Source: Ruminococcus sp. (lineage in GTDB: Bacteria; Bacillota; Clostridia; Oscillospirales; Ruminococcaceae). Taken from it: 64,000 nt of DNA. The stretch is taken from NCBI GenBank assembly GCA_021201755.1, contig JAJQEI010000052.1, positions 61,149 through 125,148 of the forward strand. Reading direction: 5' to 3'. The notes beneath the pieces are model-generated. The model worked only from the letters and a program-made list of their open reading frames with translations. It was not told the origin of the DNA and did no database searches. Below are positions 55,219-63,537 of this stretch, piece after piece. Position 1 is the stretch's first letter. Every line of letters starts with the position of its first letter. Position numbers and translations under genes: made by a program.

Positions 55219-55668
55219 ATGAAAGCGGTAGAAATTTTTACGGACGGTGCCTGCAGCGGAAACCCTGGTCCGGGCGGATGGGGTGCTGTTTTGCGTTATG
55301 GAAAGGCAAAAAAGGAACTATCTGGTGGTGCGGCAGAAACGACGAATAACCGGATGGAGTTATCCGGTGTGATTGCAGCGTTATCGGCATTAAAAGAACC
55401 TTGCAGCGTGACATTGACTACGGACAGCAAGTATGTTGTAGATAGTGTAACAAAAGGCTGGGTTTACGGCTGGCAAAAGCGTGGCTGGATAAAGTCAGAT
55501 AAAACGCCGGCTTTAAACGTGGATTTATGGGAACAGCTGCTGCCGCTGCTGCGCACCCATGAGGTGACGTTCATCTGGGTGAAAGGGCACGCAGGGCATC
55601 CGGAAAACGAACGCTGCGACGCCTTAGCGGTGGCGCAGCGAGATCGGTACCGGAAAGTGGGAATATAG
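55219..55668 (+). CDS. rnhA: ribonuclease HI
   Basis: The 149-residue enzyme removes RNA from RNA-DNA hybrids. The four catalytic acids are in [20 protein letters not shown] (Asp9), [24 protein letters not shown] and NERCDALA. The ATG at 55219 follows TTTGGAGG; the longer frame begins upstream of the promoter -10 box and is excluded. Confidence 0.96.
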   Translation: MKAVEIFTDGACSGNPGPGGWGAVLRYGKAKKELSGGAAETTNNRMELSGVIAALSALKEPCSVTLTTDSKYVVDSVTKGWVYGWQKRGWIKSDKTPALNVDLWEQLLPLLRTHEVTFIWVKGHAGHPENERCDALAVAQRDRYRKVGI

Positions 55669-55863
55669 AAGCAAAAAAAGTACCGGTCAAAAAAGACCGA
55701 CGTTAGAACAGATAAAATCAAATATGAAACAGAGTTTCATATATAGGGGAATTGGGGGATTTTTCAATCCATGCTCTTATTATAGGGGGTAAAACTTAAA
55801 TAAGTCTTAAATATCCGCAATTTTTTTGGATTTTTTTGAAGAAATACAGTATTTGTAATTGTC

Positions 55864-55901
55864 AAAAACCGACTATGCCGAAAAATAGGCAGTCGGTTTT
55901 T
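55864..55901. terminator. terminator-like hairpin between rnhA and the ATPase gene
   Basis: AAAAACCGACT pairs with AGTCGGTTTTT around a sixteen-base loop that can extend the stem. It lies 200 bases after rnhA but only 34 before the end of the convergent ATPase gene, so it probably serves the latter. Confidence 0.7.
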
Positions 55902-55934
55902 GTGGTCTTCTATGAAAAAGATGAAGAAAATGGC

Positions 55935-57071
55935 TTAGTTAATAATTGTAACTTCTGTTTCCTTATCGAACAGGTGAATCTTATTCGGATCGATTACAAC
56001 CTTTATTTCATCCTGCGGACGAGCAGTAGAACGTGGATCAACACGAGCAGTCAACGGGATGCCAACACAGTTTAAGTACAAGAACGTTTCTGCACCGAGC
56101 ATTTCGGTGATTTCAACGGTGCAGTCGATCACACCTGTATGCGCATTGGACAGGAACATCTGATCATCGTGAAGTGCTTCCGGGCGTACGCCTAAAATAA
56201 CTTCTTTGTCCACATATTCTGCCAGTGCCGGTGTAACCTTTGCTGCCGGAATTTCTACCTGATATTTTATCGCTTTTGAAGTTTTTGTTGCTTCTGCGCC
56301 AAATTCTACATAGTAGTTGTTGGATTTCTTTAAAGTTGCATCGATAAAATTCATCTGCGGAGAACCTAAGAATCCAGCAACGAACTTGTTACCCGGTTTC
56401 TCATAAAGTTCCTGCGGTGTATTGGTCTGCTGAATGATACCGTCACGCATAACAACGATTCTGTCGCCCATAGTCATAGCTTCTGTCTGGTCATGGGTTA
56501 CGTAAATAAATGTTGTACCCAGCTTTTTATGCAGCTTGGAGATTTCGGTTCTCATCTGCGCACGCAGTTTTGCGTCCAAGTTGGACAGCGGCTCGTCGAG
56601 CAGGAACACCTGTGGATTCCGAACGATTGCACGACCTAGCGCAACACGCTGTCTCTGACCACCGGACATTGCCTTCGGCTTCCGATCGAGTAGATGTGTC
56701 AGATCCAAAATCTTTGCAGCTTCTTCTACTTTACGGGCGATTTCGTCCTTTGGTACTTTTCTCAGTTTCAGACCAAATGCCATGTTATCAAATACGGTCA
56801 TGTGTGGATAAAGCGCATAGTTCTGAAATACCATGGCAATATCTCTGTCCTTCGGTGCAATATCGTTGACCAAGCGGTCACCGATGTACAATTCACCTTC
56901 AGAGATTTCTTCCAATCCGGCAATCATACGAAGGGTCGTAGATTTTCCACATCCGGAAGGACCGACCAATACGATAAATTCCTTATTTTTGATTTCGAGG
57001 TTAACGTCTTTAACTGCAACTACGTTACCCGGATACTTTTTATAAATATGTCGAAGTGATAAACTTGCCAT
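55935..57071 (-). CDS. sugar ABC transporter ATPase, MsmK/UgpC type
   Basis: The 378-residue ATPase has Walker [21 protein letters not shown], the Q loop [22 protein letters not shown], signature [19 protein letters not shown], Walker [16 protein letters not shown] and a C-terminal regulatory OB/TOBE part ([13 protein letters not shown]). It energises CUT1 sugar importers. No permease or binding-protein gene is nearby, so it is likely the shared ATPase (as MsmK in streptococci) serving several importers. GGAGG precedes the ATG, with a promoter at 57192-57220. Confidence 0.92.
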   Translation of the reverse strand: MASLSLRHIYKKYPGNVVAVKDVNLEIKNKEFIVLVGPSGCGKSTTLRMIAGLEEISEGELYIGDRLVNDIAPKDRDIAMVFQNYALYPHMTVFDNMAFGLKLRKVPKDEIARKVEEAAKILDLTHLLDRKPKAMSGGQRQRVALGRAIVRNPQVFLLDEPLSNLDAKLRAQMRTEISKLHKKLGTTFIYVTHDQTEAMTMGDRIVVMRDGIIQQTNTPQELYEKPGNKFVAGFLGSPQMNFIDATLKKSNNYYVEFGAEATKTSKAIKYQVEIPAAKVTPALAEYVDKEVILGVRPEALHDDQMFLSNAHTGVIDCTVEITEMLGAETFLYLNCVGIPLTARVDPRSTARPQDEIKVVIDPNKIHLFDKETEVTIIN

Positions 57072-57191
57072 ATGTGTAGTTCCTCCTAAACTAGATTTTT
57101 CCGACGCAAGTCTTTTTTCCGTCCTGTCGTAAGGTGGATTAGGAAAGCCGACTCAAAGGCTTATATCAGCCATCGTTTTCGGTATACTATT

Positions 57192-57220
57192 ATCATAACA
57201 AATTCTGAAAAAAATTTCAA
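57192..57220 (-). promoter_or_regulatory. promoter of the MsmK-type ATPase gene
   Basis: Minus-strand TTGAAA (57215-57220), 17-nt spacer, TATGAT (57192-57197). A leader of about 110 nt follows. Confidence 0.7.
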
Positions 57221-57262
57221 GTCGTTATTTGCACAAAATTTTGACTGTGTATTTATGAATAA

Positions 57263-58012
57263 TCACGAATTTTTTCGGAGGATTTGTAGCATGCTTGCAA
57301 AATTAGTTTCTTTTTTTAAGATTTTTTGGACATCTTGCAGATTCAGCACTTGACACGCTCCAATTGCCAGATCAGGCGGAATGGACAGCTCGCTGATGGC
57401 AATTCGTGACAATTTTTCGACGTGATTTCCAAGTGCTGCCATCATTCGGCGTACTTGATGATACTTTCCTTCGTGGAGGCAAATCAGCATTTCGTGGGTG
57501 GTTCGGGGAATCGGTTCTGCATGGGCAGGTAAACAGTGCGTGCCGTCTTTCAGCACGATACCAGCAGCAATCTGTTCTGCATATTCCTGCTTCCAAGATC
57601 TGGAAAGCGTGACATGGTAGTATTTATCGCAGTGACTGCGGTTGGAGAGAACCTGATGAGAAAGCTGCCCGTCGTCGGTGAAGAGGAGCATTCCAGTAGA
57701 GTCTTTATCGAGCCGTCCCACAGGTTGTAATGCTTTTCGTTGCAGTGTGGGCGGAATCAGATCGATCGCCAGTTTTTGTCCTGGCTTGTCGGCGGAGCAG
57801 ACGTAGCCTTCCGGCTTGTTTAGGAGGATATAAACGTAAGTGGTACCTGGAATTTCTACGCCGTTTAGGGCGATTGTATCTTTATCGGATACAGAAAAAT
57901 TCGCTTGTTTCATCGGAACGCCATTTCGTGTGACACATCCGCTTTCGATGTACTTATGTAATTCTTTTCGTGAGTACATGGTTCTGACAGACAGGAATTT
58001 ATCCAGACGCAT
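57263..58012 (-). CDS. rsuA: RsuA-family 16S rRNA pseudouridine synthase
   Basis: The 249-residue protein has an N-terminal S4 domain (MRLDKFLSVRTMYSRKELHKYIESGCVTRNG) and the synthase domain with QPVGRLDKDSTGMLLFTDDGQL, whose Asp is catalytic, and HEGKYHQVRRMMAALGNHV. This matches the small-subunit U516 class. GGAGG lies before the ATG. It is divergent from the DUF4830 gene. Confidence 0.92.
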   Translation of the reverse strand: MRLDKFLSVRTMYSRKELHKYIESGCVTRNGVPMKQANFSVSDKDTIALNGVEIPGTTYVYILLNKPEGYVCSADKPGQKLAIDLIPPTLQRKALQPVGRLDKDSTGMLLFTDDGQLSHQVLSNRSHCDKYYHVTLSRSWKQEYAEQIAAGIVLKDGTHCLPAHAEPIPRTTHEMLICLHEGKYHQVRRMMAALGNHVEKLSRIAISELSIPPDLAIGACQVLNLQDVQKILKKETNFASMLQILRKNS

Positions 58013-58084
58013 ATAACGTTCCTCCGTTTCATAGAATAGATTATCTGGAAAATGAAATGATGATTGTGGGAAGAGATGGTATGT

Positions 58085-58513
58085 ATGATGAAAAAAGGTG
58101 TCTTGGTTTTAGGAGCGCTTGGATTTGCCGCTGGAAGTATCTGGCTGGTACAGCTCGTAAAAAGCCAGAGCAGTAAAGGAGATATGGAAAATCCAGCGAT
58201 TACGCTTTCAGGTTCTGCCGCACGGCAGACATTCTTACAGGAACAAGGCTTTGGAAATGCAGTTTGCGTTGCGACAGATACGATCAAACTGCCGGCACAG
58301 CCGGATGAAAACTATGCCGCATATGTCACCTTGCAAGAACGGCAAAAGCTTCCCCTAACGCAATATCTGGGAGATACCGTCACTCGATACACATACTGTG
58401 CTGACGATTGTGGCACGATGTATATTGAGCTGATTTGTACCGATGCCGGTACGCTGGCAGGTGCAATGACGTATGATGTGGCTGTGTTCGGTGATTTCGG
58501 TGGCATTTTTTAA
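58085..58513 (+). CDS. DUF4830-type exported protein
   Basis: The product of about 142 residues starts MMKKGVLVLGALGFAAGSIW, one N-terminal membrane anchor, and continues with SGSAARQTFLQEQGFG, LQERQKLPLTQYLGDTVTRYTY and a C-terminal part. This pattern is the DUF4830 family of Oscillospiraceae, whose role is unknown. The start at 58085 or 58088 follows GGGAAGAG. The gene ends four bases before the convergent gene end at 58518. Confidence 0.72.
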   Translation: MMKKGVLVLGALGFAAGSIWLVQLVKSQSSKGDMENPAITLSGSAARQTFLQEQGFGNAVCVATDTIKLPAQPDENYAAYVTLQERQKLPLTQYLGDTVTRYTYCADDCGTMYIELICTDAGTLAGAMTYDVAVFGDFGGIF

Positions 58514-58517
58514 CGTT

Positions 58518-58910
58518 TTATCGATTGAAAATATCGAAAAGCTGACCCACAAAAGGCAACCGCTTCACCTTTCCATTTGCGGCATTGAAAATGCCGTACG
58601 CCATGAGTGCAATGATAATCAAAGATAAAATCGTTTTTATCACGGATCCGAGAAATGGAATCCAGCCGATTGCCAGATTCGCAAGTCCTGCCACGAGTTC
58701 AGTCAGGAACAGAATGAACCCCTGGTTGGCGTGATAGCGACCGTATCGGGATTTTCCATCATTGACCAGCAGTGGTAAAATAAACAGGATACTCACATAG
58801 GACAGTACCGCCCAAATTTTGTTGTCTTGAATGTCCTGTGTATCATATTGAAACGACTCGTCAGGGGAGTTGATATATTTCTCGTAAAAGTCATTCATAT
58901 TACCGTTCAT
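58518..58910 (-). CDS. DUF4870/Tic20-like small membrane protein
   Basis: The 130-residue protein has a polar start (MNGNMNDFYEKYINSPDESF), then KIWAVLSYVSILFILPLLVN, RYHANQGFILFLTELVAGLANLAIG and a last membrane pair around IKTILSLIIIALMAYGIFNAANG. This is the DUF4870 pattern of short four-helix proteins of unknown function. AAAAGGAG precedes the ATG at 58910. It is the third gene of the unit starting at 60214. Confidence 0.8.
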   Translation of the reverse strand: MNGNMNDFYEKYINSPDESFQYDTQDIQDNKIWAVLSYVSILFILPLLVNDGKSRYGRYHANQGFILFLTELVAGLANLAIGWIPFLGSVIKTILSLIIIALMAYGIFNAANGKVKRLPFVGQLFDIFNR

Positions 58911-58929
58911 TTTTTCTCCTTTTGGAAAT

Positions 58930-59382
58930 TTAAGGTGTGGGCTGATCCAGCGCACCGATAGCGGCAAGAAATCCTGCTACGTCGCTGAAGTCCTGATATA
59001 CCGAGGCAAAACGAATATAGGCGACTGCATCAATTTGTTTCAGATGTTCCATAACAGCGTTTCCGATTTCGGTAGAGGTGACACAGCTTCGCATTTCGTC
59101 GGCGTACTGTGCTTCCATATTGTCGATCAGATCGGAAATTTGTTCGGTGCTGATGGGACGTTTTTTTACGGCGTTCAGAATGCCGATGCGCAGTTTATTG
59201 CGGTCGAATGGTTCAAACGAACCGTCACGCTTTTGCACCATCAAAAGGAGACGCTCCACCATTTCGTATGTGGTGAATCGTTTTCCGCAGGCAATGCATT
59301 CTCGTCTCCGGCGGATTTTGGTTTCGGAGGAGCGGGAGTCAAGAACTTTCGTTTCCGTGCCGTCGCAGTAGGGACAGTGCAT
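58930..59382 (-). CDS. nrdR: transcriptional repressor NrdR
   Basis: The 150-residue protein has the zinc ribbon with Cys3, Cys6, Cys29 and Cys32 (MHCPYCDGTETKVLDSR, then RRRRECIACGKRF) and the ATP-cone domain (about 48-138) with LLMVQKRDGSFEPFDRNKL. NrdR represses ribonucleotide reductase genes according to dATP/ATP. AAAGGAG precedes the ATG. No nrd genes are in the window. Confidence 0.97.
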   Translation of the reverse strand: MHCPYCDGTETKVLDSRSSETKIRRRRECIACGKRFTTYEMVERLLLMVQKRDGSFEPFDRNKLRIGILNAVKKRPISTEQISDLIDNMEAQYADEMRSCVTSTEIGNAVMEHLKQIDAVAYIRFASVYQDFSDVAGFLAAIGALDQPTP

Positions 59383-59410
59383 AAGAAATCTCCTTTCGCC
59401 ATAGGTGTGT

Positions 59411-60214
59411 TTATGTTGTCGTTTCGGCAGACTGGATGCGTTTTTCCAGCAGGTGATAATTTTGAATCAGCTCGGACAAGTCTCGAAAACCGCTGCGATA
59501 TAGCTCTAGGATGACGGAACAGTCGGTGTGATAGGTTTCCAGTTGTTTCAAAAAATCGCTTAGTGGAAAACGTCCTTTTCCGATGGGGAGACAGTTGTCA
59601 TATTCGCCATGGTCGCCGAGGTGGATGTGGACAATATTTTCGCCCAGCATTTTCAGCATTTGCATGGGATTTTCTCCCGCCCGTATCGCCTGTTTTAAAT
59701 CTAGGACGAATTTTGCACGAGTCTTCAGTGCTTTTTTCATGTCCATTAAAAATTCCAGCGAACCGCTGGTACACCGTGCCACGTTCTCCAATGCTACGCA
59801 GATGCCATAGCGGTCGCCCAGTTCGGCGAGTTTTGTATAGCGTTCAAAGTAGATCTGTCGATTTACAGACGCCGTGGGGATGCGGCTTCCGTGGAGGACA
59901 AAGACAGTTGCGCCGAGGGTTTGCATGGCGGAGAAATAGTGGCGGCAATATTCTAGATAATCCGCCGTCCTGCGGGGGTAATCGGAAAAGAGCATCAGGG
60001 TTTCCAGTTCGCAGGTGTAGAAGTGGAGAGAACGGCAGGTCATCTCAAACCGCCGCATCAGTTCCGCCATATTTCCCACGAAATCCGGCCGCAGTTTGGA
60101 ATGTGTGTTGATAAAAATTTCCGTGTGGGTCACCCCACCCAGAGCTAGGTCATAGAGTGCCTCCTCTACGGGCTTGGGATAAAGACACGCCGTGGATACG
60201 CCAGCGTGCAGCAT
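59411..60214 (-). CDS. TIM-barrel sugar phosphate isomerase/epimerase-like protein
   Basis: The 267-residue protein has the xylose-isomerase-like TIM barrel pattern: LHAGVSTACLYPKPVEEALYD, EIFINTHSKLRPDFV, VFVLHGSRIP, CVALENVARCTSGSLEF, KFVLDLKQAIRAGENP, HIHLGDHGEYDNCLPIGKGRF, VILELYRSGF. His, Glu and Asp metal ligands are in place. The substrate is unknown. The ATG at 60214 follows AAAGGTGGTGAT; the longer frame passes through the promoter and is excluded. Confidence 0.85.
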   Translation of the reverse strand: MLHAGVSTACLYPKPVEEALYDLALGGVTHTEIFINTHSKLRPDFVGNMAELMRRFEMTCRSLHFYTCELETLMLFSDYPRRTADYLEYCRHYFSAMQTLGATVFVLHGSRIPTASVNRQIYFERYTKLAELGDRYGICVALENVARCTSGSLEFLMDMKKALKTRAKFVLDLKQAIRAGENPMQMLKMLGENIVHIHLGDHGEYDNCLPIGKGRFPLSDFLKQLETYHTDCSVILELYRSGFRDLSELIQNYHLLEKRIQSAETTT

Positions 60215-60265
60215 GAGAATCACCACCTTTATATGTTTATATATTGTTTCTGATACTATGATACT

Positions 60266-60294
60266 ATTATACCATAGCATTTTTTTAATTTCAA
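60266..60294 (-). promoter_or_regulatory. promoter of the TIM-barrel-nrdR operon
   Basis: Minus-strand TTGAAA (60289-60294), 17-nt spacer, perfect TATAAT (60266-60271). Confidence 0.82.
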
Positions 60295-60385
60295 TAGGGA
60301 AATGAAAATAAATCACAGAAGTGGACAGGGAGAAAACAGGTGAAATTTTTGTGAAAATGCACAAAAAATAGTGAGAAAATTTTAC

Positions 60386-60414
60386 TTGACAGTTTATAAA
60401 AAAAGGATTATAAT
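60386..60414 (+). promoter_or_regulatory. promoter of the two decayed secreted-protein genes
   Basis: Perfect TTGACA (60386-60391), 17-nt spacer, perfect TATAAT (60409-60414). A consensus promoter persists although both genes downstream are broken. Confidence 0.85.
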
Positions 60415-60546
60415 TAAAATGAAGGAAAAATTGTTGTAATTCATTGAAATTTATTGAGAGATGATGCAACTTTTTTGAAAGGGGAATGATAAAAATCATC
60501 GTATGATGACATTTATTTTGACATTTCTTTTTAAGGAGGGAAAGTC

Positions 60547-60793
60547 ATGAAAAAATTAATTCGGCTTTTGCTTGTTGGTGCGATTTCAGCATCGCTATTG
60601 ATGCCATCCGCAAGTGTGGTATTTGCAGACGATGAAAGAAGCTTAGATTCTTATTTCAAGTGGTGAAGAATTATCCACAGAGGAATGTATCGCTGAAATT
60701 GAAGCCGCAGTATCAGATGAATTAGCAGCACAGAGCGAAACGTTTGAAGAATTTATGACTGGCGCATTGGCAGTGGATGCCGACGCAGCCTGA
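60547..60793 (+). pseudogene. small secreted protein gene with a frameshift
   Basis: After AAGGAGG an ATG opens a signal peptide (MKKLIRLLLVGAISASLLMP, then SASVVFADD) that stops after 39 codons at TGA 60664. Shifting frame between 60647 and 60666 gives an acidic helical tail (SSGEELSTEECIAEIEAAVS to GALAVDADAA) ending at 60793. A one-base indel therefore splits a protein of roughly 80 residues. I recognise no family. The next gene follows within 21 bases. Confidence 0.6.
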
Positions 60794-60813
60794 CGCATAG
60801 GAGGCGCATGATT

Positions 60814-61728
60814 ATGAAAAAAATGTTTCAAAAAGTGATGGCGATTTTGATGTCTGTTGTTTTAGTTTCCATCGCTGTTGGGGGATATGCAGCTTCTGCA
60901 AGGGATTAATACCGTAATGTAGCAATTCCAGATACGACATACTATGACGACTACACGTTTGAAGATTTTTATGCAATGTCTGACGAAGAATTTGAAGCGG
61001 TTTGTGATGAATGTCACACAAGTGAAGTAGTTGATAATTGTGATACGGAAGTTACAGATTATTTTGCAACTGGATTCACATCAATGATGTATTTACCGTA
61101 TTTTTGATTTTTTCTTTGGTTCGACAGTAGTGAAGACAGTCTCGCTTTTCTAGAAAAATGTGGCTTGTCGGATTTTTTTAAATATTACTTGTATAAAAAA
61201 GATGTGAGCAATGTGGGTGAATTAGATACGTTTTACGAGGTGACAGGCGTTCCAACAGAATATATTAGTGAAATCCAAATTTGTGGTAAAGAATATACGA
61301 TTTGGCTTCTGGATGAAATAACAGAATCTTTTTATGAAAAAACGTATTATTCCGGAATAGAAATTCGCTTTTCATTCGACGACAGAGACGAAGTCGATGA
61401 TGAATGTTGGAAAATCATGCAGATTTATTTGATTCTTCTGCGGTTGAATGACGACATTGTACACGTATATTTAGAAGGAACGGCAGGTGGCTTCAATCCT
61501 TACTATGTTGCAGAGGTAACAACCTCCGGCGACGTGGATTTGGATGGGACTTTAGGTCTGACAGATGTCATCGTACTTCAAAAGTATCTGGTCAATTCGA
61601 TGGCACTGAACAGCGAAGCACTGGCGAATGCGGATGTGGATGAAAGCGGTGAGCTGAGCAAAAACGATGCGCTGATACTCATGCAGTTCCTGATTGGAAA
61701 AATTACGACCTTGCCTTATACCGCATAA
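60814..61728 (+). pseudogene. secreted protein with C-terminal type I dockerin, two nonsense codons
   Basis: One frame of 305 codons from the ATG after AGGAGG carries TAA at 60907-60909 and TGA at 61105-61107. It encodes a signal peptide (1-29), an unrecognised region of about 200 residues rich in Asp, Glu and Tyr, and a dockerin of two calcium-binding repeats: GDVDLDGTLGLTDVIVLQKY and ADVDESGELSKNDALILMQF. Dockerins attach enzymes to cohesins on scaffoldins, the hallmark of cellulosome-forming ruminococci. The open part from 61165 has no credible start of its own. Both stops are one transition from CAA and from TGG or CGA. Confidence 0.82.
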
Positions 61729-61762
61729 AATATAAAAAAAATAAATCCGAAAATAATAAAAG

Positions 61763-61806
61763 AAAAAGCTGTCGCACGGCGTTAATGCTGTGCAGCAGTT
61801 TTTGTT
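61763..61806 (+). terminator. terminator-like hairpin after the dockerin pseudogene
   Basis: CACGGC-GTTAAT-GCTGTG with an imperfect outer stem and a following TTTTTG. It lies between convergent genes. Confidence 0.5.
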
Positions 61807-61824
61807 GTGTTTGGTCGGAATGCC

Positions 61825-62364
61825 CTAGCTTTCGAGCTGACGTCCCAGAAATTGAGATGCCGCCTGAATCAGGCTTTTCTGGCTGTCGTTTAATGCACTG
61901 CCGGTGCCACTGTCCAGAAATGCGACTGCACCAGTGACGTCGCCTGCCACAATAATTGGCATACACGCCACAGCACCCTTTTCAACGCCTTCCGCAGGCA
62001 TCAGCTCCGGCTGACCAGATTCAGAAAAATACTGCCTCCGCTGCTCCATCAAATCCTCCAGCTCCGGCGAAACCCGTCTGGCGTTCCACTCCTTTTTTGT
62101 AGCACCAAACACGGACACCACATGATCCCGATCGAATACTGCCACCGGACACTCGGCGAGCCGGTGCATAATTTCTGCCACCTGTGTGGCACTCTCGCTC
62201 ATTTCTCCAATGGGAGAGTATTTTTTAAAAATGACCTCGCCATCATTGCTCGTGTAAATTTCTAACGGGTCGCCTTCCCGAATCTGCATCGTGCGGCGGA
62301 TTTCTTTCGGGATGACAACACGCCCTAAATCGTCAATGCGTCTGACAATTCCAGTCGTTTTCAT
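61825..62364 (-). CDS. spoVT: stage V sporulation protein T
   Basis: The 179-residue regulator has an AbrB-type swapped-hairpin domain (KTTGIVRRIDDLGRVVIPKE, then RRTMQIREGDPLEIY) and a C-terminal GAF domain (about 55-178) with CPVAVFDRDHVVSVFGA and the ending IQAASQFLGRQLES. SpoVT tunes forespore sigma-G genes. A forespore-type promoter candidate lies at 62420-62448. With spoIIR it supports a sporulation programme. Confidence 0.95.
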   Translation of the reverse strand: MKTTGIVRRIDDLGRVVIPKEIRRTMQIREGDPLEIYTSNDGEVIFKKYSPIGEMSESATQVAEIMHRLAECPVAVFDRDHVVSVFGATKKEWNARRVSPELEDLMEQRRQYFSESGQPELMPAEGVEKGAVACMPIIVAGDVTGAVAFLDSGTGSALNDSQKSLIQAASQFLGRQLES

Positions 62365-62419
62365 CTTTTTTTCCTTCTTTTTGCGGTTGGAAACGAAAAA
62401 ATTCCGTTTCCATCTTCTC

Positions 62420-62448
62420 TATTATCCACAAAAGTGGCGGAAATATGC
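62420..62448 (-). promoter_or_regulatory. candidate forespore sigma-F/G promoter of spoVT
   Basis: On the minus strand GCATA (62444-62448), 17-nt spacer and GATAATA (62420-62426) resemble the sigma-G consensus GHATR-N17/18-CATWHTA with one mismatch. Confidence 0.35.
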
Positions 62449-62522
62449 ATAACAGCTTGTAGAGGAGATAGTGAGATTGCCGCCTGCACAAGGTTTGTTT
62501 TTATAAAATCATATTTATTTTA

Positions 62523-63329
62523 TTATGACGGCAATTTCGCCACGCCAATCACGCATCCGAAACAGTGTAAAGTGTCGCAGCCGTGGAGCTGAATGTCATC
62601 GTATTTGGGATTATGGGAAATCAGGCTGTCGCCGCCGTATTCCTTGATATAGCCGGAGCCATTGACGAAGAAAACGCCAATTTGTCCCAGTTCAATTTGT
62701 TCCACCTGTTGGACAAAGACGATATCGCCGTCGCTATAGTCCGGCTCCATGCTGTCGCCGGATACTTTTACGGCAAAATCCGCTCTGCGTGCCTCCGGCG
62801 TGTCCACAACGTCTAGTCTTCCCATAGATTCATATTTGTTCAGTGCATAGCCAGTGCCCGTAGAAACAGCGTCCTCGCTGTAACACACCGACCACGTTGC
62901 AGTCTGTTCTTCTGTTCGGGAACGTGCTGCGATGGTGTCAATCTTTGTCGTTATATTGTGCATACACGTACGGAATTCTTGTTCCATGTGCGTAAGTTTC
63001 TGATTCATGCGGTCAAACTTCGCCAGTGTATCGAGAACCAGCTTACGGATTTCTGGTGGTAGGCTCATAAATATATGATCCGCAGCATCTTCTTCCGTGG
63101 CTTCGGATAGATCGTAAGCTTCGGATGCGTCGGGAGCGAGTTCATGCCCGAGCAAGTCGTCCGTGGTGACGCCAAACAGGTCCGCAATCGCACAGAGCGT
63201 TTCAAATCTTGGTTCCCGTGTCCCTTGCTCATAATTCTGCCATGCTCTTAAGGAAACATGGGTTGCCTTTGCACATTCCTGTTGTCGCATTCCTTGTTTC
63301 CTTCTGATTTCTTTTATATTGTTTTCCAA
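62523..63329 (-). CDS. LexA-like regulator: XRE helix-turn-helix with S24 peptidase domain
   Basis: The 268-residue protein has an XRE DNA-binding domain (1-62, NIKEIRRKQGMRQQECAKAT, WQNYEQGTREPRFETLCAIA), a central helical linker (80-140) and an S24 self-cleavage domain with the Ser-Lys dyad at Ser193 (VSGDSMEPDYSDGDIVF) and Lys229 (GYIKEY). Such proteins are repressors inactivated by RecA-stimulated cleavage, in SOS, prophage or element control. No phage genes are adjacent. Its consensus promoter at 63352-63380 and GGAGG start site are clear. Confidence 0.9.
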   Translation of the reverse strand: MENNIKEIRRKQGMRQQECAKATHVSLRAWQNYEQGTREPRFETLCAIADLFGVTTDDLLGHELAPDASEAYDLSEATEEDAADHIFMSLPPEIRKLVLDTLAKFDRMNQKLTHMEQEFRTCMHNITTKIDTIAARSRTEEQTATWSVCYSEDAVSTGTGYALNKYESMGRLDVVDTPEARRADFAVKVSGDSMEPDYSDGDIVFVQQVEQIELGQIGVFFVNGSGYIKEYGGDSLISHNPKYDDIQLHGCDTLHCFGCVIGVAKLPS

Positions 63330-63351
63330 GTTGGTTCACCTCCTCATTCTT

Positions 63352-63380
63352 ATTATACGCACATTTCGAGAGAATGTCAA
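63352..63380 (-). promoter_or_regulatory. promoter of the XRE/S24 regulator
   Basis: Minus-strand perfect TTGACA (63375-63380), 17-nt spacer, perfect TATAAT (63352-63357). Confidence 0.88.
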
Positions 63381-63397
63381 TAGCAGATTCGAAAAAA

Positions 63398-63438
63398 GAT
63401 GCACAAAAACATATCGGTCGATTTGTGCATCTTTTTTT
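63398..63438. terminator. hairpin with T tracts between two divergent promoters
   Basis: GATGCACAAA pairs perfectly with TTTGTGCATC around a fourteen-base loop, followed on the plus strand by seven T and on the minus strand by six T. It looks like a bidirectional terminator yet lies between divergent genes, upstream of both promoters. Confidence 0.7.
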
Positions 63439-63449
63439 GGGAAAACCAC

Positions 63450-63478
63450 TTGACAGGAGAACGAGATGAGTATATAAT
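63450..63478 (+). promoter_or_regulatory. promoter of the small gene at 63538
   Basis: Perfect TTGACA (63450-63455), 17-nt spacer, perfect TATAAT (63473-63478). Confidence 0.88.
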
Positions 63479-63537
63479 AAATTGCATAAACGAACGAAAT
63501 GAGTGAAACAGCATATATGCCAGAAAGAGAATTCAGA

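Larger units (their letters stand above)
60215..60546. other. divergent intergenic region before the decayed secreted genes
   Basis: About 330 AT-rich bases with two divergent promoters (60266-60294 minus and 60386-60414 plus). The plus leader of about 125 nt contains ATGAT/ATCAT pairing near 60490-60520 and no gene. Confidence 0.6.

Noticed and set aside
59411..60499. N-terminally extended TIM-barrel protein
   Set aside because: The extra 95 residues cross the promoter at 60266-60294; the ATG at 60214 has the ribosome site and homology starts there.
9471..61728. Alternative genetic code or amber suppression explaining in-frame stops
   Set aside because: All three stop codons occur inside the broken genes, frameshifts accompany them, and intact genes in the window end with TAG (7689, 25387, 29676, 49388, 55668) and TGA (13934, 21734, 22611).
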